NCBI RefSeq assembly: GCF_019052655.1
Contig: NZ_JAHQVB010000014.1
Location: forward strand, 1 to 36,334
Direction of reading: 5' to 3'
DNA from: Holdemanella porci
GTDB taxonomy: Bacteria > Bacillota_I > Bacilli_A > Erysipelotrichales > Erysipelotrichaceae
Length of the DNA stretch: 36,334 nt
Shown here: piece by piece, positions 7,479 to 15,477 of the stretch
How positions within the stretch are numbered: position 1 is the first letter of the stretch
How the letters are laid out: each line of letters begins with the position of its first letter
The notes under the pieces: model-generated
What the model saw: only the letters and a program-made list of their open reading frames with translations
Database searches by the model: none
Told to the model about the DNA's origin: nothing
Translations under genes and position numbers: made by a program

Positions 7479-7484
7479 AATTCT

Positions 7485-7733
7485 ATGGAAATAATAGAGG
7501 CATTTGAAAAATTAAAAGATAGTCATGCACTAATATGTTTAGAAAATCGTGCGTTGATTAAAATGGAAAAAGATAAAGTATATATATGGCATAGTCAATG
7601 GCATTCAAAGATTTCAAGAAATGATTTTATTTCACTATTTCATCAGAATACGTTTGAAGTTTATGAAAATGACCATGGTATTGATATGGAAAAAGATGAA
7701 GAGTATTATGCATGGCGTAATCGCTACTTATGA
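7485..7733 (+). CDS. Small protein of unknown function (82 aa)
   Basis: This 82-residue protein is not recognised. It is acidic to neutral, rich in Glu, Lys and aromatic residues (WHSQWHS near 35-41, EEYYAWRNRYL at the C-terminus), has no membrane segment or signal peptide, and contains no cysteine pair. It reads as a compact soluble alpha/beta protein. Its ATG has no ribosome-binding site and follows a TGCTAAAAT -10 by 6 bases, so it is probably read from a leaderless message. The stop codon is 13 bases before the flavodoxin start, and its last bases form part of that gene's ribosome-binding region, so the two are very likely cotranscribed. A role linked to the flavodoxin is only an inference from position. 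Confidence 0.65.
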   Translation: MEIIEAFEKLKDSHALICLENRALIKMEKDKVYIWHSQWHSKISRNDFISLFHQNTFEVYENDHGIDMEKDEEYYAWRNRYL

Positions 7734-7746
7734 AAGGGTATATTTT

Positions 7747-8208
7747 ATGATAGGAATTGTATATAGTTCAAAAACAGGGAATACACAATCTTTGGCAAAC
7801 AGCTTGAATTTTATGGAGTCAAAATATTGTGTACCTGTAGAAAATACACAAAATTTAGAACCTGTAGATTTGTTGTGCATTGGATTCTGGTGTGATAAGG
7901 GAGATTGTGATGATCAAATGAAACAATATCTTTCTACACTACGTAATCAAAATGTTTTCTTGTTTGGAACGGCTGGTTTTGGTAAATCTAAAGAATATTT
8001 TGAGATGATTTTAAAAAATGTTCAAAATCATTTAGATGCATCCAACTGCGTTAAAGGAACATGGATGTGTCAAGGTAAGATGCCTTTGGCAATTCGTGCA
8101 AAGTTTGAATCGAATTCTGAAATGTTGAAGAATTTTGATGAAGCTTTAAAACATCCAAACGATAAGGATGTTGATAGTTTAATGAAATGTGTAAATGAAG
8201 CGTTGTGA
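7747..8208 (+). CDS. Flavodoxin-family protein
   Basis: A 153-residue flavodoxin-like protein. It begins MIGIVYSSKTGNTQ, the FMN phosphate-binding loop of flavodoxins (SSKTGNT), and continues through CIGFWCDKGDCDD and FGTAGFGKS segments typical of the short flavodoxin-like domain family found in anaerobes. It is expected to carry electrons through bound FMN in the cytoplasm; partners are unknown. ATG 7747 is chosen because the flavin loop begins there and AAAGGG precedes it. Longer in-frame extensions run through the preceding gene. Its last codons and stop lie in the left arm of a terminator. It sits between rubrerythrin and ferritin, which suggests a role in peroxide or iron metabolism. Confidence 0.88.
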   Translation: MIGIVYSSKTGNTQSLANSLNFMESKYCVPVENTQNLEPVDLLCIGFWCDKGDCDDQMKQYLSTLRNQNVFLFGTAGFGKSKEYFEMILKNVQNHLDASNCVKGTWMCQGKMPLAIRAKFESNSEMLKNFDEALKHPNDKDVDSLMKCVNEAL

Positions 8209-8230
8209 GAGCATATCACTACGCTTTTCT
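8198..8230 (+). terminator. Terminator overlapping the flavodoxin stop codon
   Basis: AAGCGTTGTGA (8198-8208) pairs with TCACTACGCTT (from 8217) with one T-T mismatch, followed by TTTCTT. Confidence 0.7.
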
Positions 8231-8272
8231 TGTCGCTAGGAGTATGATGTAGCCAGAAAGAAGGAATGTGCT

Positions 8273-8794
8273 ATGTTGAGTAAGAAAGTAGCGGACTTGT
8301 TGAATAATCAAGTTAATAAAGAATTATATTCTGCTTATTTGTATTTGGATTTCGAAAATTATTATCATGATAAAAGTTTAGAGGGTTTCGCAAATTGGTA
8401 TCATGTACAAGTACAAGAAGAGATTGCACATGCTCAATTGATGATGCAATATCTTCAAGACAATGATCATAGTGTTGTTTTGGAAGCTATTAATAAGCCT
8501 AATATTCCTTTAAATGAACTAAGTGATCCGTTAAAAGCAGGCTTAAAACATGAACAATACGTAACTGAATTGATTCATACTTGTTACGCAGCAGCTTATG
8601 AAGTAAAAGATTTTAGAACTATGCAGTTCTTGGATTGGTTTGTCAAAGAACAAGGAGAAGAAGAAAAGAATGCTTCGGATTTAATTTCTCGATTTGAATT
8701 GTTTGGACACGATGCCAAGGGTTTGTATGATTTAGATGCAGAGTACAAAACTCGTACTTATATTGCACCAAGCATTTTACAGACAAAAAACTAA
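8273..8794 (+). CDS. ftnA: Ferritin (FtnA type)
   Basis: A 173-residue non-heme ferritin that oxidises Fe(II) and stores it as a mineral core in a 24-subunit shell. The ferroxidase residues fall at the canonical positions E17, E50, H53, E94 and Q127, matching FtnA numbering. The protein begins MLSKKVADLLNNQVNKELYS, typical of bacterial ferritins. The ribosome-binding site is AAAGAAGG with slightly long spacing to ATG 8273. It stands alone between two terminators. With the rubrerythrin it forms an iron/peroxide protection neighbourhood. No convincing -35 was found in the 40 bp after the preceding terminator; a TATGAT near 8240 may serve as the -10. Confidence 0.96.
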   Translation: MLSKKVADLLNNQVNKELYSAYLYLDFENYYHDKSLEGFANWYHVQVQEEIAHAQLMMQYLQDNDHSVVLEAINKPNIPLNELSDPLKAGLKHEQYVTELIHTCYAAAYEVKDFRTMQFLDWFVKEQGEEEKNASDLISRFELFGHDAKGLYDLDAEYKTRTYIAPSILQTKN

Positions 8795-8795
8795 G

Positions 8796-8824
8796 GCGAT
8801 GATTTTTGATTCATCGCTTTTTTC
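8796..8824 (+). terminator. Ferritin terminator
   Basis: GCGATGA (8796-8802) and TCATCGC (8811-8817), followed by TTTTTT. It begins just after the stop codon. Confidence 0.85.
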
Positions 8825-8862
8825 GTGCTTATTTCATTGTGATATATAACTTATATAATATT

Positions 8863-8894
8863 GGCTTTACAACTGTCTTGTCAGATGTAAAGCC
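8863..8894 (+). promoter_or_regulatory. Palindrome over the nadA promoter, candidate NiaR operator
   Basis: GGCTTTACA (8863-8871) and TGTAAAGCC (8886-8894) are perfect inverted repeats. The inner CTG (8873-8875) and CAG (8882-8884) extend the symmetry. The right half covers part of the -35 (8878-8883) and spacer, where bound repressor would block RNA polymerase. The last gene of the operon encodes a NiaR-type niacin-responsive repressor, which makes it the natural ligand of this site. The assignment is inferred from position; the half-site was not compared with known NiaR boxes. Confidence 0.6.
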
Positions 8895-8906
8895 TGGGTG
8901 TATAAT
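8878..8906 (+). promoter_or_regulatory. nadABC-niaR promoter
   Basis: TTGTCA (8878-8883), 17 bp, TATAAT (8901-8906). It is near consensus and embedded in the palindrome. Confidence 0.75.
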
Positions 8907-8942
8907 TCAAAACGGTAAAATTTTTTAAGGGAGGAAAATTCC

Positions 8943-9848
8943 ATGTCTTTAAAAGAAGATGTATTGAAATTAAAAAAGGAAAAAAATGCGATTATTTTAG
9001 CGCATTATTATGTAGATGGAGCTGTACAAGATGTAGCGGATTTTGTCGGAGATTCATATGCTTTGGCAAAGAAAGCAAAAAATACAGATGCAGATATTAT
9101 TGTATTTGCGGGTGTTAAATTTATGGGTGAAAGTGCCAAAATGTTAAATCCAGACAAGAAAGTATTGATGCCAGATTTAAATGCAGATTGTCCAATGGCA
9201 CACATGGCAAGTAAGGCTGTTATTAAGAAGATTAAAGAAGAATATGAAGATTTAGCGATTGTATGTTATATCAACTCAACAGCTGAACTAAAAACAATGG
9301 CTGATATTTGTGTAACAAGTTCAAACGCAGTGAAGATTGTTCGTTCACTTCCAAATAAAAATATTTTCTTTATTCCAGACGGAAACTTAGGTGCTTATGT
9401 GAAGAAACAAGTACCTGAAAAGAATATTATCTTAAATGATGGATATTGTATTACACATAAGCGTGTGACATTAAAAGATGTTGAAAAAGCACGTGAAGAA
9501 CATCCAAATGTTCCAATCATTGTTCATCCTGAGTGTGTTAATGAAGTTGTTGAGGCAACTGATTTTGCGGGAAGCACTTCAGAATTGATTCAATATACAG
9601 TGGACAATCCAAGTAAAGAATTTGTGATTGGCACTGAACTTGATGTACTTCATGAAATGCAGTTGAAATCACCAGATAAAACTTTCTATCCATTATCCGA
9701 TAAATTGATCTGTATGAATATGAAAAAAGTATCTTTGGAAAAAGTTTATGATTGTTTGTTGAATGAGACAAATGAAGTGTTTGTAGATGAAGAAGTGAAG
9801 GCTATGGCCGAAAAGTCATTAGATAGAATGTTGGAGTTGGCAAAATAA
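8943..9848 (+). CDS. nadA: Quinolinate synthase (NadA)
   Basis: NadA condenses iminoaspartate from NadB with dihydroxyacetone phosphate to give quinolinate, using an oxygen-sensitive [4Fe-4S] cluster. The 301-residue protein has the short three-domain form common in anaerobes. The cluster ligands are C83 (in NADCPMA), C169 (DGYCITH) and C257 (LICMNMK), and the HPEC motif with C198 is also conserved. The start is HYYVD-type (LAHYYVDGAVQD at 19-30). A strong GGGAGG ribosome-binding site precedes ATG 8943. It is the first gene of the nadA-nadB-nadC-niaR operon and ends one base before nadB. Confidence 0.98.
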   Translation: MSLKEDVLKLKKEKNAIILAHYYVDGAVQDVADFVGDSYALAKKAKNTDADIIVFAGVKFMGESAKMLNPDKKVLMPDLNADCPMAHMASKAVIKKIKEEYEDLAIVCYINSTAELKTMADICVTSSNAVKIVRSLPNKNIFFIPDGNLGAYVKKQVPEKNIILNDGYCITHKRVTLKDVEKAREEHPNVPIIVHPECVNEVVEATDFAGSTSELIQYTVDNPSKEFVIGTELDVLHEMQLKSPDKTFYPLSDKLICMNMKKVSLEKVYDCLLNETNEVFVDEEVKAMAEKSLDRMLELAK

Positions 9849-9849
9849 T

Positions 9850-11142
9850 ATGGAAAAGTTAGAGGCAGATATAGTTATTGTTGGAACAGGTGCAAGTGGG
9901 TTGTTTGCAGCTTTACATGTTCCAAATGATAAAAAGGTCCTAATGTTGACAAAATCTGATGCGGAAAATAGTGATTCATTTTTAGCACAAGGTGGAATTT
10001 GTGTATTGAGAGACAAAAATGATTTTGATTCTTTTATGGAAGATACTATGAAGGCAGGGCATTACGAAAATCGTAAGGAATCTGTTGAAATTATGATCAA
10101 TTCAAGCCGTGACATTATTAATGAACTGATTGGATATGGTGTTAATTTTGCGACAAAAGATGGTGAATTAGATTACACGCGTGAAGGGGCACATTCTAAG
10201 CCACGTATTTTATTCCATGAAGATATTACGGGAAAAGAAATCACATCCACTTTATTAGATGCGGTTCGCAAATTAGAGAATGTTACAATCATGGAATATG
10301 TCACCATGACAGACATTATTGAAAAGGACAATGTATGTTATGGTGTTTTGGCGAAAGATGCCAACAATAATGAAATGAGCATTGAAGCTGGTTATACAAT
10401 CTTTGCGTGTGGTGGAATCGGCGGATTATATGATCATTCAACTAACTATCCACACTTAACGGGAGATGCCATTGCGATTGCAATCCAGCATGGTATTAAA
10501 TTAGAAAATGTGGATTATGTACAGATTCACCCAACAACTTTATATACAAAGAAAAAAGGAAGAGCCTTCCTTATTAGTGAATCGGTTCGTGGAGAAGGGG
10601 CTAAGCTTTATGGAAAAGACGGAAAGCGTTTTGCGAATGAAGTGTTGCCACGCGATATCATGACACAAAAGATTCGCGAACAAATGAAGAAGGATGATAT
10701 GCCTTATGTTTGGATGGATATGACTGTTTTAGGTGAAGAAGTCATTAAGAATCATTTTCCTCACATTTATGAAAAGTGTTTGGAAGAAGGATATGATTGT
10801 ACAAAAGAATGGATTCCTGTTACGCCAGCCCAGCACTATTTTATGGGTGGAATTCATGTAGATAAAGATTCACGTACTTCTATGTCCCACTTATATGCGG
10901 TAGGAGAGACGAGTTGCAACGGAGTTCACGGAAGAAACCGCTTGGCTAGCAACTCTTTACTTGAATCTTTAGTGTGGGGTAAAAGAGCTGTTGAAGATTT
11001 ATTGAAAAATAAACCGGCAACAACTAGTGAATTTGATCATTTGACGAATGTGATTAAGTCACATCAGTTGTCAAATCAAGAAAAAATATATCATGATATG
11101 GTACTTGAAGAAATAGAAAGAGAGAGACAAGCTCGTGGATAA
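9850..11142 (+). CDS. nadB: L-aspartate oxidase (NadB), short form
   Basis: NadB oxidises L-aspartate to iminoaspartate with FAD, supplying NadA. The FAD-binding loop is at the N-terminus (IVIVGTGASGLFAAL, about 8-22), with SLAQGG-type FLAQGGI near 43-49. The substrate region SEGARGEGA-like SESVRGEGAKL lies near 243-253 and the HGRNRLASNSLLE signature near 358-370. At 430 residues it is about 100 shorter than the E. coli enzyme and lacks most of the C-terminal helical domain, as seen in several other anaerobes. In such organisms the electron acceptor is probably fumarate rather than oxygen; this is known of the family, not shown here. It follows nadA by one base. Confidence 0.95.
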   Translation: MEKLEADIVIVGTGASGLFAALHVPNDKKVLMLTKSDAENSDSFLAQGGICVLRDKNDFDSFMEDTMKAGHYENRKESVEIMINSSRDIINELIGYGVNFATKDGELDYTREGAHSKPRILFHEDITGKEITSTLLDAVRKLENVTIMEYVTMTDIIEKDNVCYGVLAKDANNNEMSIEAGYTIFACGGIGGLYDHSTNYPHLTGDAIAIAIQHGIKLENVDYVQIHPTTLYTKKKGRAFLISESVRGEGAKLYGKDGKRFANEVLPRDIMTQKIREQMKKDDMPYVWMDMTVLGEEVIKNHFPHIYEKCLEEGYDCTKEWIPVTPAQHYFMGGIHVDKDSRTSMSHLYAVGETSCNGVHGRNRLASNSLLESLVWGKRAVEDLLKNKPATTSEFDHLTNVIKSHQLSNQEKIYHDMVLEEIERERQARG

Positions 11143-11986
11143 GAATACAATGCGTTTAAATGTGGATCACTTATTGATCCAAGCTTTGCAGGAAGATATA
11201 ACAAGTGAAGATGTTTCAACAAATGCAGTCATGCCTTCCTATCAATATGGGCAGGTACAATTGATCTGTAAAGAAGAAGGAATCATTGCAGGCCTTGAAG
11301 TATTTGAAAGAGTCTTTTATTTATTAGATGAAAACATGGAAGTGAAATTCTATGTAAAAGATGGGGATGCCGTTAAAAACGGACAATTATTGGCTGAAGT
11401 GTCTGGAGATGTTCGTGTTCTTTTATCAGGTGAAAGAACTGCGTTGAATTATCTTCAAAGAATGAGTGGAATTGCCACTTATACAAATCGTGTCGTATCT
11501 TATTTGAAGGGTTCAAAGACAAAGCTGTTGGACACAAGAAAAACAACACCAAATATGCGTGTGTTTGAAAAATATGCAGTTCGTGTTGGTGGTGGAAATA
11601 ACCATAGATACAATTTATCAGATGGTGTTATGTTGAAGGATAATCATATCGCAGCAGCTGGTTCAATCACGAATGCAGTTAAGATGGCAAAGGATTATGC
11701 TTCTTTCGTTCGTAAAATTGAAGTGGAAGTAGAAAATTTAGAACAGGTTAAAGAAGCAGTTGAAGCAGGTGCGGATATTATCATGTTAGATAACATGAGT
11801 GTTGAAAATATGAAAAAAGCAATTGAAATCATCGATGGAAGAGCCGAAACTGAATGTTCTGGAAATGTCACAAAAGAGAATATTGAAAAATTAACTGCCT
11901 TAGGTGTGGACTATATTTCAAGTGGTGCTCTAACGCATTCAGCACCTATTTTAGATTTGTCTTTAAAAAACTTGCAGGTGAAATAA
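11135..11986 (+). CDS. nadC: Quinolinate phosphoribosyltransferase (NadC)
   Basis: NadC converts quinolinate and PRPP to nicotinate mononucleotide with loss of CO2, completing the de novo branch of NAD synthesis. The 283-residue protein shows the N-terminal LIQALQEDI segment, SGERTALNYLQRMSGIAT, the DTRKTTPNMR substrate motif, GGGNNHRYNLSDGVMLKDNH, and the EVEVENLEQ and IMLDN strands of the alpha/beta barrel. The start is uncertain. GTG 11135 overlaps nadB by 8 bases behind an AAAGAGAG stretch, whereas ATG 11150 would remove only five residues. Close overlap with nadB and the directly following niaR supports one transcript. Confidence 0.97.
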   Translation: MDKNTMRLNVDHLLIQALQEDITSEDVSTNAVMPSYQYGQVQLICKEEGIIAGLEVFERVFYLLDENMEVKFYVKDGDAVKNGQLLAEVSGDVRVLLSGERTALNYLQRMSGIATYTNRVVSYLKGSKTKLLDTRKTTPNMRVFEKYAVRVGGGNNHRYNLSDGVMLKDNHIAAAGSITNAVKMAKDYASFVRKIEVEVENLEQVKEAVEAGADIIMLDNMSVENMKKAIEIIDGRAETECSGNVTKENIEKLTALGVDYISSGALTHSAPILDLSLKNLQVK

Positions 11987-12493
11987 ATGGAAAAAGAAGC
12001 TAGACTTCAAGCCATTTATGACACGATTTCAAAAAGCGAAGTGCCAGTTTCAGGAAGTGAACTTTCCAAAAAGTTTAATGTATCAAGACAAGTCATTGTG
12101 CAGGATATTGCCTTATTAAAGGCAAGAAATGTTCATATTTATGCGACACACAAAGGATATGTATGTTCACATCAAAGAGTTCGAAGAGTATTTTCTTGTT
12201 TTCATTTGAATGATCGTATGGAAGAAGAAATGAATGCGATCGTAGATTGTGGTGGCTGTATTGAAAATGTATTTGTCAAACATGATGTATATGGAAAGTT
12301 AGAGGCTAAAATGAACATTAGTTCTAGAAAACAAGTCAAGGAATTCATTGATTCTATTTCACAGAATCAGGCAAAACCTTTAACGGATCTAACGAGTGGA
12401 TATCATTGTCATACGGTGAGTGCACAATCAAAAGAAGATTTAGATTCAATTGAGGAATCATTAAGAAAACTTCATATTTTACAAGAGGCCTAA
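11987..12493 (+). CDS. niaR: NiaR-type transcriptional repressor of NAD synthesis
   Basis: A 168-residue regulator with an N-terminal winged helix-turn-helix of the HTH_11 type (about 1-60, VSGSELSKKFNVSRQVIVQDI) and a C-terminal 3H domain (about 75-165) marked by VKHDVYG and GYHCHTVS, whose histidines bind metal. NiaR (YrxA) proteins bind nicotinic acid and repress nad and niacin-transport genes. It begins on the base after the nadC stop, with AGGTGA upstream as its ribosome-binding site. It is the last gene of the operon it should control, so autoregulation through the palindrome at 8863-8894 is likely. No niacin transporter is in the window. Confidence 0.92.
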   Translation: MEKEARLQAIYDTISKSEVPVSGSELSKKFNVSRQVIVQDIALLKARNVHIYATHKGYVCSHQRVRRVFSCFHLNDRMEEEMNAIVDCGGCIENVFVKHDVYGKLEAKMNISSRKQVKEFIDSISQNQAKPLTDLTSGYHCHTVSAQSKEDLDSIEESLRKLHILQEA

Positions 12494-12505
12494 GAGCCTC
12501 TTTTG
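12483..12505 (+). terminator. nad operon terminator
   Basis: AAGAGGC (12483-12489) pairs with GCCTCTT (12496-12502), followed by TT. The niaR stop codon lies in the loop. Confidence 0.8.
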
Positions 12506-12537
12506 TGTTAGAATAAATTTAAGAAAGTAGGGATTTT

Positions 12538-13434
12538 ATGCAACAACCACCTAAATTTATGCCCGATAAAGAATTAAGTAAAGTTGGAGGCTCATTATGG
12601 CTATATATTATTATGCAGCTGACACTCTCTTTTTTGTTTAGCTTTGTCGCAATGCCTTTAATTATGTATTCTTTGTATTATGATTATTCTGCAATCAATG
12701 CCTGCATTGAAATGTTGATTTCTTTTATATCTGGAATCATCATATTATGGTTTATGAGTAGTTCTTTTAAACAAAATATCAAAGATTTGAAGTTTACATT
12801 TAAACCCAAAGAGACAATAGATACTGTTTCAATGATGTATTTTCTGAATTATGCGATTGGTATTATTGGTGCTTTATTATCAAAATTTGGATTACCAAAT
12901 ACAAGTCCAGATTTTTCGTTAAACGGCAGTTTAATGTATAACACTTTTACTTTTATCAGTGTTGTCGTGCTTGCACCTATATTTGAAGAGTTGATATTTA
13001 GAGGTATGATTCTACAAACATTGTCGAAATATAATAAAATGTTTGCGATTATTGTGACTTCTTTATTATTTGGACTTTTACATTTAAATATTACACAAGC
13101 CATACCCGCTTTATTTATGGGACTGGTACTATGTTATATGTATGTACAAACAGATAGTATATTAGTAACAATATTGGCACATGCAGGAAATAACTTTTTA
13201 GCTCTAATGTCGGCATATTCAAATCATATTTTGATTACAGTTTTAGTACTTGCCCTTGTGATTTATGGCCTCATTACAATAATACTAAAATCAAAGGAAG
13301 TGAATGCATTTATTAAAGAAGAGAAGACAAATGAGAATTGGTATGTAAGATTCTTTAAGCAAATTCCTAACCTTTTATATTTAATATTTACGATTCTTTG
13401 GATTATCATTTCATTATTCATGAATATGTTTTAA
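12538..13434 (+). CDS. CPBP-family intramembrane metalloprotease
   Basis: A 298-residue polytopic membrane protein with about eight hydrophobic segments. The CPBP/CAAX-protease (Abi) signature is intact: E150-E151-x-x-x-R155 in FEELIFRG, H182 in LLHLN, and H215 with N219 in LAHAGNNF. These residues make the intramembrane glutamate/histidine catalytic site. Bacterial members process or bind membrane peptides, including bacteriocin immunity roles, but the substrate here is unknown and no bacteriocin gene is nearby. The ribosome-binding site is weak (AGTAGGG). A TGTTAGAAT extended -10 (12506-12514) in the tail of the nad terminator is a possible promoter. It converges on the DUF2130 gene. Confidence 0.85.
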   Translation: MQQPPKFMPDKELSKVGGSLWLYIIMQLTLSFLFSFVAMPLIMYSLYYDYSAINACIEMLISFISGIIILWFMSSSFKQNIKDLKFTFKPKETIDTVSMMYFLNYAIGIIGALLSKFGLPNTSPDFSLNGSLMYNTFTFISVVVLAPIFEELIFRGMILQTLSKYNKMFAIIVTSLLFGLLHLNITQAIPALFMGLVLCYMYVQTDSILVTILAHAGNNFLALMSAYSNHILITVLVLALVIYGLITIILKSKEVNAFIKEEKTNENWYVRFFKQIPNLLYLIFTILWIIISLFMNMF

Positions 13435-13475
13435 AAAAGAGGACATCTCCTATTTGGAAATGTCCTTTATTTGTT
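13434..13475. terminator. Bidirectional terminator between CPBP protease and DUF2130 gene
   Basis: GGACATCTCC (13441-13450) pairs with GGAAATGTCC (13456-13465) with one mismatch around a TATTT loop. It is flanked by an A-run on the left and T-rich DNA on the right, serving both converging genes. Confidence 0.8.
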
Positions 13476-15107
13476 ATCTTTCTTTAATTCATCAAACTTC
13501 TGCTTCATTGTAGGATTGTTACGAGTTAAACGCTTGATTGTAAGATCCTCTGCTTTATTATTAGCCAATTGCAATTGTCTTTCACTTGATAGTAAGGCTT
13601 CTTTTGTCTTTTGAAGATGTGAAATAGTTTTATCAATCTCTTCGATAGCCGTATTGAATTTTTTGGAAGCTAATTCATAATTTCTTGAGAACTTTTGTTT
13701 AAAATCATTCATGCTTTCTTCAAAATGTGTAATATCAATATTTTGATTACGCATCAACTGCAATTCATTTTTATACTGCATAGAATTGAATGCAGCATTT
13801 CTTAAAATGGTGATCATAGGAATAAAGAATTGAGGACGAATCACATACATCTTTGGATAGCGATGCGATTTATCAACAATACCCGTGTTATATAATTCGT
13901 TTTCTGGCTCTAACATAGAAACAAGAACAGCATATTCACAATTCTTTTCATTACGGTCTTTATCTAATTCTTTTAAGAAATCTTCATTCTTATGTTTTGT
14001 AGCTGTTTTGTCATTTTCGTTTTTCATTTCAAACATGATGGAAATGATTTCTACACCATTCTCGTCTAACTCACGATAGATATAGTCACCCTTTGATCCT
14101 GTACGAGCATCATTATCTTTTTCAAAGTATGCATTTTGAAAACCAGTAGCACGAAGTTTATTGAATTCAATTTCACAATGTTGTTCTAAAGATTCACCAA
14201 TCATTTTAGTAGACTGTTTTAATTTGAAATCTTTATAGTAGGCAATTTGCTCATCTTTGGTTTGTAGTAAAGTATCGTATTTTTCCTGCAAGCTCTTTTC
14301 TTGAAGCTGATATTTCATTTTATCCTGCTCGATTTGATTTTGTAGATCTTGTTTAATACTCTTTACATTCAATTCGTTTTCAACCTTAGCCTTATCCATA
14401 TCTTGCTTTAAAGACTGGATTTCAAGGTTCTTTTCATTTAGCTTTGATTGGTATGTATTTTCTAGATTTGCCTTTAATACTTTTTCGTTGTTTGAAATGT
14501 TGTTCTTTAAGGCTTGAATTTCATTTTCCTTTGCCTGCAGCTGCAATCTATATTCTTGTTCAGCTTTAGATTCATGGATTTTATTCTGTGAAAGAATCTG
14601 TTCTAATTTGGCATTGAGTTTAGAAATCTCTAAATCTTTTTGATTTAATTGCTCCTGATATTCTTTTTGTGTTTCAGTTTTCGTTAACTGCGTACTTGCT
14701 TCTAGCTTTTCTTTTAATGAAATGACTTCCTGCTCTTTATCACTTTGTTTCTGATTGAAGTTCGATTGCAGCTGTTTGATTTCAAGCTCTTTCTTGTTTA
14801 ATTGGTCTTGATAAGCTTTTTCAGTTTCACTCTTGATAATTTGTTCAGTAGACTTTAATTGTTCTTTTAAAGAAATGATTTCTTGCTCTTTATTTGCCTG
14901 AAGCTCTTTGATTTCTAAAGTTTTCTGACTTAATTTAGCTTCATATTCTTTTTCAAGTTTAGACTGAAGAACCTGGTTTGAATTCTTTTCTCTTTCTTTT
15001 AATTCCTTTTCAAATTCTTCATTACGGACTTGTTGTAAGATTTCATGATAGTGACTCTCATCCACCTGAAATACAGTTCCACAATTGGGACATTTTATTT
15101 GACTCAT
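13467..15107 (-). CDS. DUF2130 protein: zinc-ribbon-like start, long repeated coiled coil, PD-(D/E)XK-like domain
   Basis: A 546-residue protein. Residues 4-9 hold one CPNC pair (CPNCGTVF), resembling half of a zinc ribbon. Residues 25-295 form a long, highly charged coiled coil built of five imperfect repeats, each starting with a Tyr (Y55, Y99, Y150, Y186, Y219) in a YxxxLxxKxLEIxxL pattern. The DUF2130 domain spans about 295-440. D341 in GSKGDYIY and E360-x-K362 in FEMK fit a PD-(D/E)XK nuclease-like core. A second helical region closes the protein. Function is unknown; the architecture (coil plus possible nuclease) suggests a DNA-associated scaffold. GGAGG precedes ATG 15107. No obvious partner gene is adjacent. 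Confidence 0.85.
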   Translation of the reverse strand: MSQIKCPNCGTVFQVDESHYHEILQQVRNEEFEKELKEREKNSNQVLQSKLEKEYEAKLSQKTLEIKELQANKEQEIISLKEQLKSTEQIIKSETEKAYQDQLNKKELEIKQLQSNFNQKQSDKEQEVISLKEKLEASTQLTKTETQKEYQEQLNQKDLEISKLNAKLEQILSQNKIHESKAEQEYRLQLQAKENEIQALKNNISNNEKVLKANLENTYQSKLNEKNLEIQSLKQDMDKAKVENELNVKSIKQDLQNQIEQDKMKYQLQEKSLQEKYDTLLQTKDEQIAYYKDFKLKQSTKMIGESLEQHCEIEFNKLRATGFQNAYFEKDNDARTGSKGDYIYRELDENGVEIISIMFEMKNENDKTATKHKNEDFLKELDKDRNEKNCEYAVLVSMLEPENELYNTGIVDKSHRYPKMYVIRPQFFIPMITILRNAAFNSMQYKNELQLMRNQNIDITHFEESMNDFKQKFSRNYELASKKFNTAIEEIDKTISHLQKTKEALLSSERQLQLANNKAEDLTIKRLTRNNPTMKQKFDELKKDNK

Positions 15108-15205
15108 AAGATACCTCCATTTTAAAAGATTATAATCATTAAACTGACAATACTGATGTCTAAAACTAGATTAATTATAATATTTAAAAAAAATCAAAAA
15201 AAGAC

Positions 15206-15234
15206 TTGCATAATATAAAATCGCATGATATATT
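15206..15234 (+). promoter_or_regulatory. tRNA operon promoter
   Basis: TTGCAT (15206-15211), 17 bp, TATATT (15229-15234), with TGA making an extended -10. The expected start at about 15241 is just before the leader arm of the tRNA-Ile flanking stem. Confidence 0.75.
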
Positions 15235-15242
15235 AAATAGGC

Positions 15243-15340
<98 letters not shown>

Positions 15341-15344
15341 ATAT

Positions 15345-15420
15345 GGGGTGTTAGCTCAGCTGGGAGAGCACCTGCCTTGCACGCAGGGGGTCATCGGTTC
15401 GATCCCGATACGCTCCACCA
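15345..15420 (+). tRNA. tRNA-Ala (anticodon TGC)
   Basis: A 76-nt cloverleaf. The acceptor stem GGGGTGT pairs with ACGCTCC (two wobbles), the D-arm is TAGCTCAGCTGGGAGAGC, the anticodon TGC is at 15378-15380, the T-arm is GGTTCGATCC and CCA is encoded. It is 14 bases after tRNA-Ile in the same transcript. Confidence 0.97.
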
Positions 15421-15432
15421 ATTAAAAAAAGT

Positions 15433-15458
15433 AAGTCATCTTCGGATGACTTTTTTTC
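15433..15458 (+). terminator. tRNA operon terminator (UUCG tetraloop)
   Basis: AAGTCATC (15433-15440), loop TTCG, GATGACTT (15445-15452), then a T run. Confidence 0.92.
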
Positions 15459-15477
15459 TATATATAGAGGTTTGATT

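Noticed and set aside
7747..8208. BilS-type flavodoxin of a bilirubin-reducing system
   Set aside because: No BilR-like reductase or related gene is adjacent; the protein fits a general short flavodoxin.
13500..15000. DNA repeat array such as CRISPR
   Set aside because: The repetition is imperfect and in protein-coding register (coiled-coil units); there are no identical repeats with unique spacers, and no cas genes anywhere in the window.
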